Shown: positions 61,517-64,000 of the stretch, in pieces | How the letters are laid out: every line of letters starts with the position of its first letter | Numbering within the stretch: the first letter of the stretch is position 1 | Origin: an uncultured bacterium | GTDB lineage: Bacteria; Bacillota; Clostridia; Lachnospirales; Lachnospiraceae | Assembly: GCA_947643145.1 (NCBI GenBank) | Contig: CANRVD010000005.1 | Coordinates: 26,810-90,809 of the forward strand | DNA: 64,000 nucleotides | Direction: 5' to 3' | Translations under genes and position numbers: made by a program | Notes under the pieces: model-generated | The model's database searches: none | What the model saw: only the letters and a program-made list of their open reading frames with translations | What the model was told of the DNA's origin: nothing

Positions 61517-61871
61517 TGAGATACAGGAGGTACAGGGGGTTATTTTATGTGCTGCGAGCGCATATGAAGAAAAATATTATCTGAATCCTGATTTTCTCGG
61601 CCTGCCTGTTTCCATACAGGAAGAATTACAGATTATGTGTGTATTGTATACAGCAGATGTGGGCGGCATTTTGACCCTGCATTTTGATGAAAGTGGAAAT
61701 TTGCTGCTTCATGTGACAGCAAGGGAAAGTGATTTACTATTTGATGAGATAGGAAGTGTTTTAAAAATAAAACAGATACAGGCAGATAAAAGAGAGTTTT
61801 TAGAGGCACTGGAGCTATATTACAGGGCAAAGTTTTTGCAGGAAGATATCAGCAGCCTTTTAAACGAATAG
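61503..61871 (+). CDS. DUF6145-like small protein
   Basis: The 122-residue acidic protein overlaps the birA end by 14 bases. It has no signal peptide or membrane segment. It resembles a family seen in Lachnospiraceae next to birA and coaX (DUF6145), which I name with caution. ATG 61509 is an alternative start. The function is unknown. Confidence 0.65.
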   Translation: MDMFDEIQEVQGVILCAASAYEEKYYLNPDFLGLPVSIQEELQIMCVLYTADVGGILTLHFDESGNLLLHVTARESDLLFDEIGSVLKIKQIQADKREFLEALELYYRAKFLQEDISSLLNE

Positions 61872-61883
61872 GAGTAAGAGATG

Positions 61884-61919
61884 ACAATAGGTTTGCAGGC
61901 GAAGCCTGCAATCTATTGT
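61884..61919. repeat. ACAATAGGTTTGC palindromic repeat, 36 bp (best copy)
   Basis: ACAATAGGTTTGCAGGC-GAA-GCCTGCAATCTATTGT forms a hairpin with one bulge. It begins 13 bp after the previous stop codon and lies between the DUF6145-like gene and coaX. Confidence 0.8.
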
Positions 61920-61942
61920 AGGAAGATTGAGAGGATTATAAA

Positions 61943-62713
61943 ATGTTATTGGCAGTAGATGTAGGAAATACGGATATTTCCTTTGGGGTGTTTGATGGAG
62001 ATGAGTTAATTACAAGATTTCGGATTTCTGTGACGGTTTCCCGTACCTCGGATGAATACGGGGAGCTGCTTTGCAGTATATTGGAGCAGAAGGGATTTTC
62101 ACCGGATGGAATCAGCGAAGTAATTATTGCTTCGGTAGTACCGAAGATGATGTATTCTTTTACCAGTGGGATTATTAAATATCTTCATTGTCATCCGATT
62201 GTGGTAGGTGCAGGGACAAAGACAGGAATTCGTATTAATACGAATAATCCGAAGGAAATTGGGCCAGACCGTATTGTAGATGCGGTAAGCGCTTATGAGC
62301 AGTATGGCGGGCCGGTTATTGTAGCTGATTATGGAACGGCAACAACGTATGATTTGGTAACAGCGGACGGAACCTTTCAGGGTGGTGTCATCAGTCCGGG
62401 AATCCGTATTTCAGCAAATGCCTTGTGGAACAATACTGCAAATCTTCCGGAAATAGAAATCAAGTGTCCTGATACCGTGATTGCAAAAGAGACAATAGCA
62501 TCGATGCAGGCGGGGCTTTTTTATGGAACTTTAGGCCAGACGGAGTACATAATCCGTAAGTTAAAAGAAGAAGCAGGTATTCCGGATGCGAAGGTAATCG
62601 CAACGGGAGGGCTTGGAAAGATTGTTTCTGAAAATACCAGCGAAATTCAGATTTATGATGCAGATTTAACGCTTAAGGGATTATTGTATATATATAAAAA
62701 GCAGAGGAAATAG
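61943..62713 (+). CDS. coaX: Type III pantothenate kinase CoaX
   Basis: CoaX phosphorylates pantothenate, the first step to coenzyme A. The 256-residue protein has the ASKHA phosphate loop D-V-G-N-T near the start, the G-P-D-R-I-V-D-A motif, and D-Y-G-T-A-T-T-Y-D. Length is normal. GAGG precedes ATG 61943. dusB follows after two bases. Confidence 0.95.
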   Translation: MLLAVDVGNTDISFGVFDGDELITRFRISVTVSRTSDEYGELLCSILEQKGFSPDGISEVIIASVVPKMMYSFTSGIIKYLHCHPIVVGAGTKTGIRINTNNPKEIGPDRIVDAVSAYEQYGGPVIVADYGTATTYDLVTADGTFQGGVISPGIRISANALWNNTANLPEIEIKCPDTVIAKETIASMQAGLFYGTLGQTEYIIRKLKEEAGIPDAKVIATGGLGKIVSENTSEIQIYDADLTLKGLLYIYKKQRK

Positions 62714-62715
62714 TA

Positions 62716-63687
62716 ATGGCTAAGATAATGGTTGGAACGGTAGAAATATCGGGAAATCTGATACTGGCACCAATGGCAGGGGTAACAGACCTGCCATTTC
62801 GCTTATTGTGCAAGGAGCAGGGAGCGGATTTGGTGTATACAGAGATGATTAGTGCAAAAGGAATTTATTATAAGAATAAAAATACAGAAAAGCTTTGGGA
62901 AATTGCAGAAAAAGAGCGTCCGGCAGCGTTGCAGCTTTTTGGTTCGGATGCGGAGCTTATGGCAGAGATGGCAGCAGAAATTGAGGGAAAAAACTTCGAC
63001 ATTCTGGATATCAATATGGGATGCCCGGTGCCAAAGGTAGTAAATAATGGCGAAGGTTCTGCCCTGATGAAAGTACCAGAGCTTGCCGGAAAAATTGTAA
63101 AAACAATTACGGAAAGAATAGAGAAACCTGTAACAGTCAAGTTTCGGAAGGGATTTCATGACAGCATGGTGAATGCGGTTGATTTTGCAAAGCGGATGGA
63201 AGAAAGCGGAGCAGCCGCAATTGCTGTGCATGGAAGGACGAGAGAGGAGTATTACAGTGGCAAGGCAGACTGGGATATTATTGCGGAGGTAAAAAAGGCG
63301 GTTGCCATTCCGGTTTTTGCCAGTGGAGATATTTTTACGGTGGAGGATTTTATCCGTTGTGAAGAAAAAACGGGATGCGATGGATTCATGCTTGCCAGAG
63401 GAGTCAGGGGGAATCCGTGGCTTTTTCATCAGATTAAGATGTGGCAGGAGCATGGGGTCTATGAGGAAAAGCCTGATTTTACAGAAGTGCTTTCTATGAT
63501 TTTAAGACATGGACAGATGTTAATGGATTTTAAAGGGGAATTGATGGGGATGCGGGAGATGCGGAAACATGTTGCATGGTATACGGCAGGATATAGAAAT
63601 TCGGCTGCTATACGACGGAAGGTCAATCAAATTGAGACATATGGGGAATTACAGAGGTTATGTGAAGAGGCTGGTAGTAAAGGGTGA
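62716..63687 (+). CDS. dusB: tRNA-dihydrouridine synthase (DusB type)
   Basis: The FMN enzyme reduces uridines in tRNA. The 323-residue product starts with I-L-A-P-M-A-G-V-T-D-L-P-F-R and has the catalytic Cys103 in N-M-G-C-P-V-P-K-V, and H-G-R-T-R-E-x-x-Y-S-G. It is coupled to coaX with a two-base gap. Confidence 0.95.
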   Translation: MAKIMVGTVEISGNLILAPMAGVTDLPFRLLCKEQGADLVYTEMISAKGIYYKNKNTEKLWEIAEKERPAALQLFGSDAELMAEMAAEIEGKNFDILDINMGCPVPKVVNNGEGSALMKVPELAGKIVKTITERIEKPVTVKFRKGFHDSMVNAVDFAKRMEESGAAAIAVHGRTREEYYSGKADWDIIAEVKKAVAIPVFASGDIFTVEDFIRCEEKTGCDGFMLARGVRGNPWLFHQIKMWQEHGVYEEKPDFTEVLSMILRHGQMLMDFKGELMGMREMRKHVAWYTAGYRNSAAIRRKVNQIETYGELQRLCEEAGSKG

Positions 63688-63696
63688 CCAGCAACA

Positions 63697-63720
63697 AAAG
63701 CATTACATCCGTAATGCTTT
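63697..63720 (+). terminator. Hairpin terminator after dusB
   Basis: AAAGCATTAC and GTAATGCTTT pair perfectly around ATCC, followed by GTGTTTCT. Confidence 0.75.
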
Positions 63721-63904
63721 GTGTTTCTCAATGCTGAATGCACACATTTTGCGAAAATCATACAATATGGCGCTGCAAAACTCGGATTTTTGACTAAGCC
63801 CTGTCAAAAATTCTCGAATCCGGCATAGGTATGAAAAGCAACTTCAGACATACAATAGTAATATGAAATGTGATAATTTTGTGTGCAACAAAGGGAAAAT
63901 GTGC

Positions 63905-63910
63905 TATACT
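63905..63910 (+). promoter_or_regulatory. Possible -10 of the gene at the right edge
   Basis: TATACT (63905-63910) with a weak -35 TGTGCA 17 bp upstream lies 45 bp before the last start codon. Confidence 0.4.
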
Positions 63911-63954
63911 TAAATTGTGATTTTGATGAGACAAGACAAAGGAGGAGAGGACAG

Positions 63955-64000
63955 ATGTTATATTCATATATGCCATCAAATCAGGTTGCAATGCTGGGTG
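63955..64000 (+). CDS. Start of an unidentified gene, 3' partial
   Basis: AAAGGAGGAGAGG stands before ATG 63955 and the frame M-L-Y-S-Y-M-P-S-N-Q-V-A-M-L-G runs off the window. Fifteen residues are not enough to assign a family. It does not look like GreA, which often follows dusB in related genomes. Confidence 0.6.
   Translation, partial: MLYSYMPSNQVAMLG

Overview
The window looks like chromosomal DNA of a Gram-positive, low-to-moderate GC anaerobe of the class Clostridia, most likely the family Lachnospiraceae. Supporting this are a Firmicutes-type fatty-acid operon, a tyrosine T-box leader, AGGAGG-type ribosome sites with frequent TTG and GTG starts, a SpoIIM-like protein, and small clostridial families (DUF4364-like, DUF6145-like). 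I cannot name the genus. I see no phage, transposase, plasmid or CRISPR signature.

Layout. 1-6143: end of a type II fatty-acid operon, fabG (5' cut by the window)-fabF-accB-fabZ-accC-accD-accA. 6422-8603: LytTR response regulator, AgrC-like kinase and a possible 20-residue peptide. 8969-17467: cvfB-like (minus), ridA, a secreted SH3b-NlpC/P60 hydrolase, azlCD, tRNA-Leu(CAA), a secreted Ig-like/leucine-rich-repeat protein, sbcD. 17570-27140: sbcC, a small zinc-finger membrane protein, polA, coaE, a SpoIIM-like gene (minus), an orphan peptide-binding-like lipid-side protein. 27137-30854: rfbB (minus), galE, a GGDEF protein. 30864-46479: an 11-gene minus-strand polysaccharide locus. 46623-63687: housekeeping genes: tyrS with its T-box, DUF4364-like, radical SAM, malic enzyme, rho, rpmE, yqhQ-like, prmC, prfA, SpoU methyltransferase, nfeD-SPFH, argF, birA, DUF6145-like, coaX, dusB. 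The first codons of a further gene lie at the right edge.

The most interesting region is the minus-strand locus. Read in transcription order it holds a PelD-like protein fused to a degenerate SDR domain, a PelE-like TPR protein, an 802-residue multi-membrane protein resembling GT-C enzymes, an exported protein in the PelA position, PelF, PelG, then DUF2304-like, GT4, GT2, a membrane-anchored DUF4832-like protein and another GT2. PelD keeps an RxxD c-di-GMP I-site beside a destroyed GGDEF signature, and an active-looking GGDEF protein lacking an I-site lies about 10 bp beyond the locus's far end. The simplest reading is a c-di-GMP-controlled Pel-type exopolysaccharide system with unusual extra parts; rfbB and galE nearby could supply nucleotide sugars.

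Other connections: BirA (60515) should biotinylate AccB (K137), which works with AccC, AccD and AccA. PrmC methylates PrfA, and the two are adjacent. NfeD and the SPFH protein form the usual membrane pair. Many intergenic gaps carry short dispersed repeats, several of which start at or supply the stop codon of the preceding gene.
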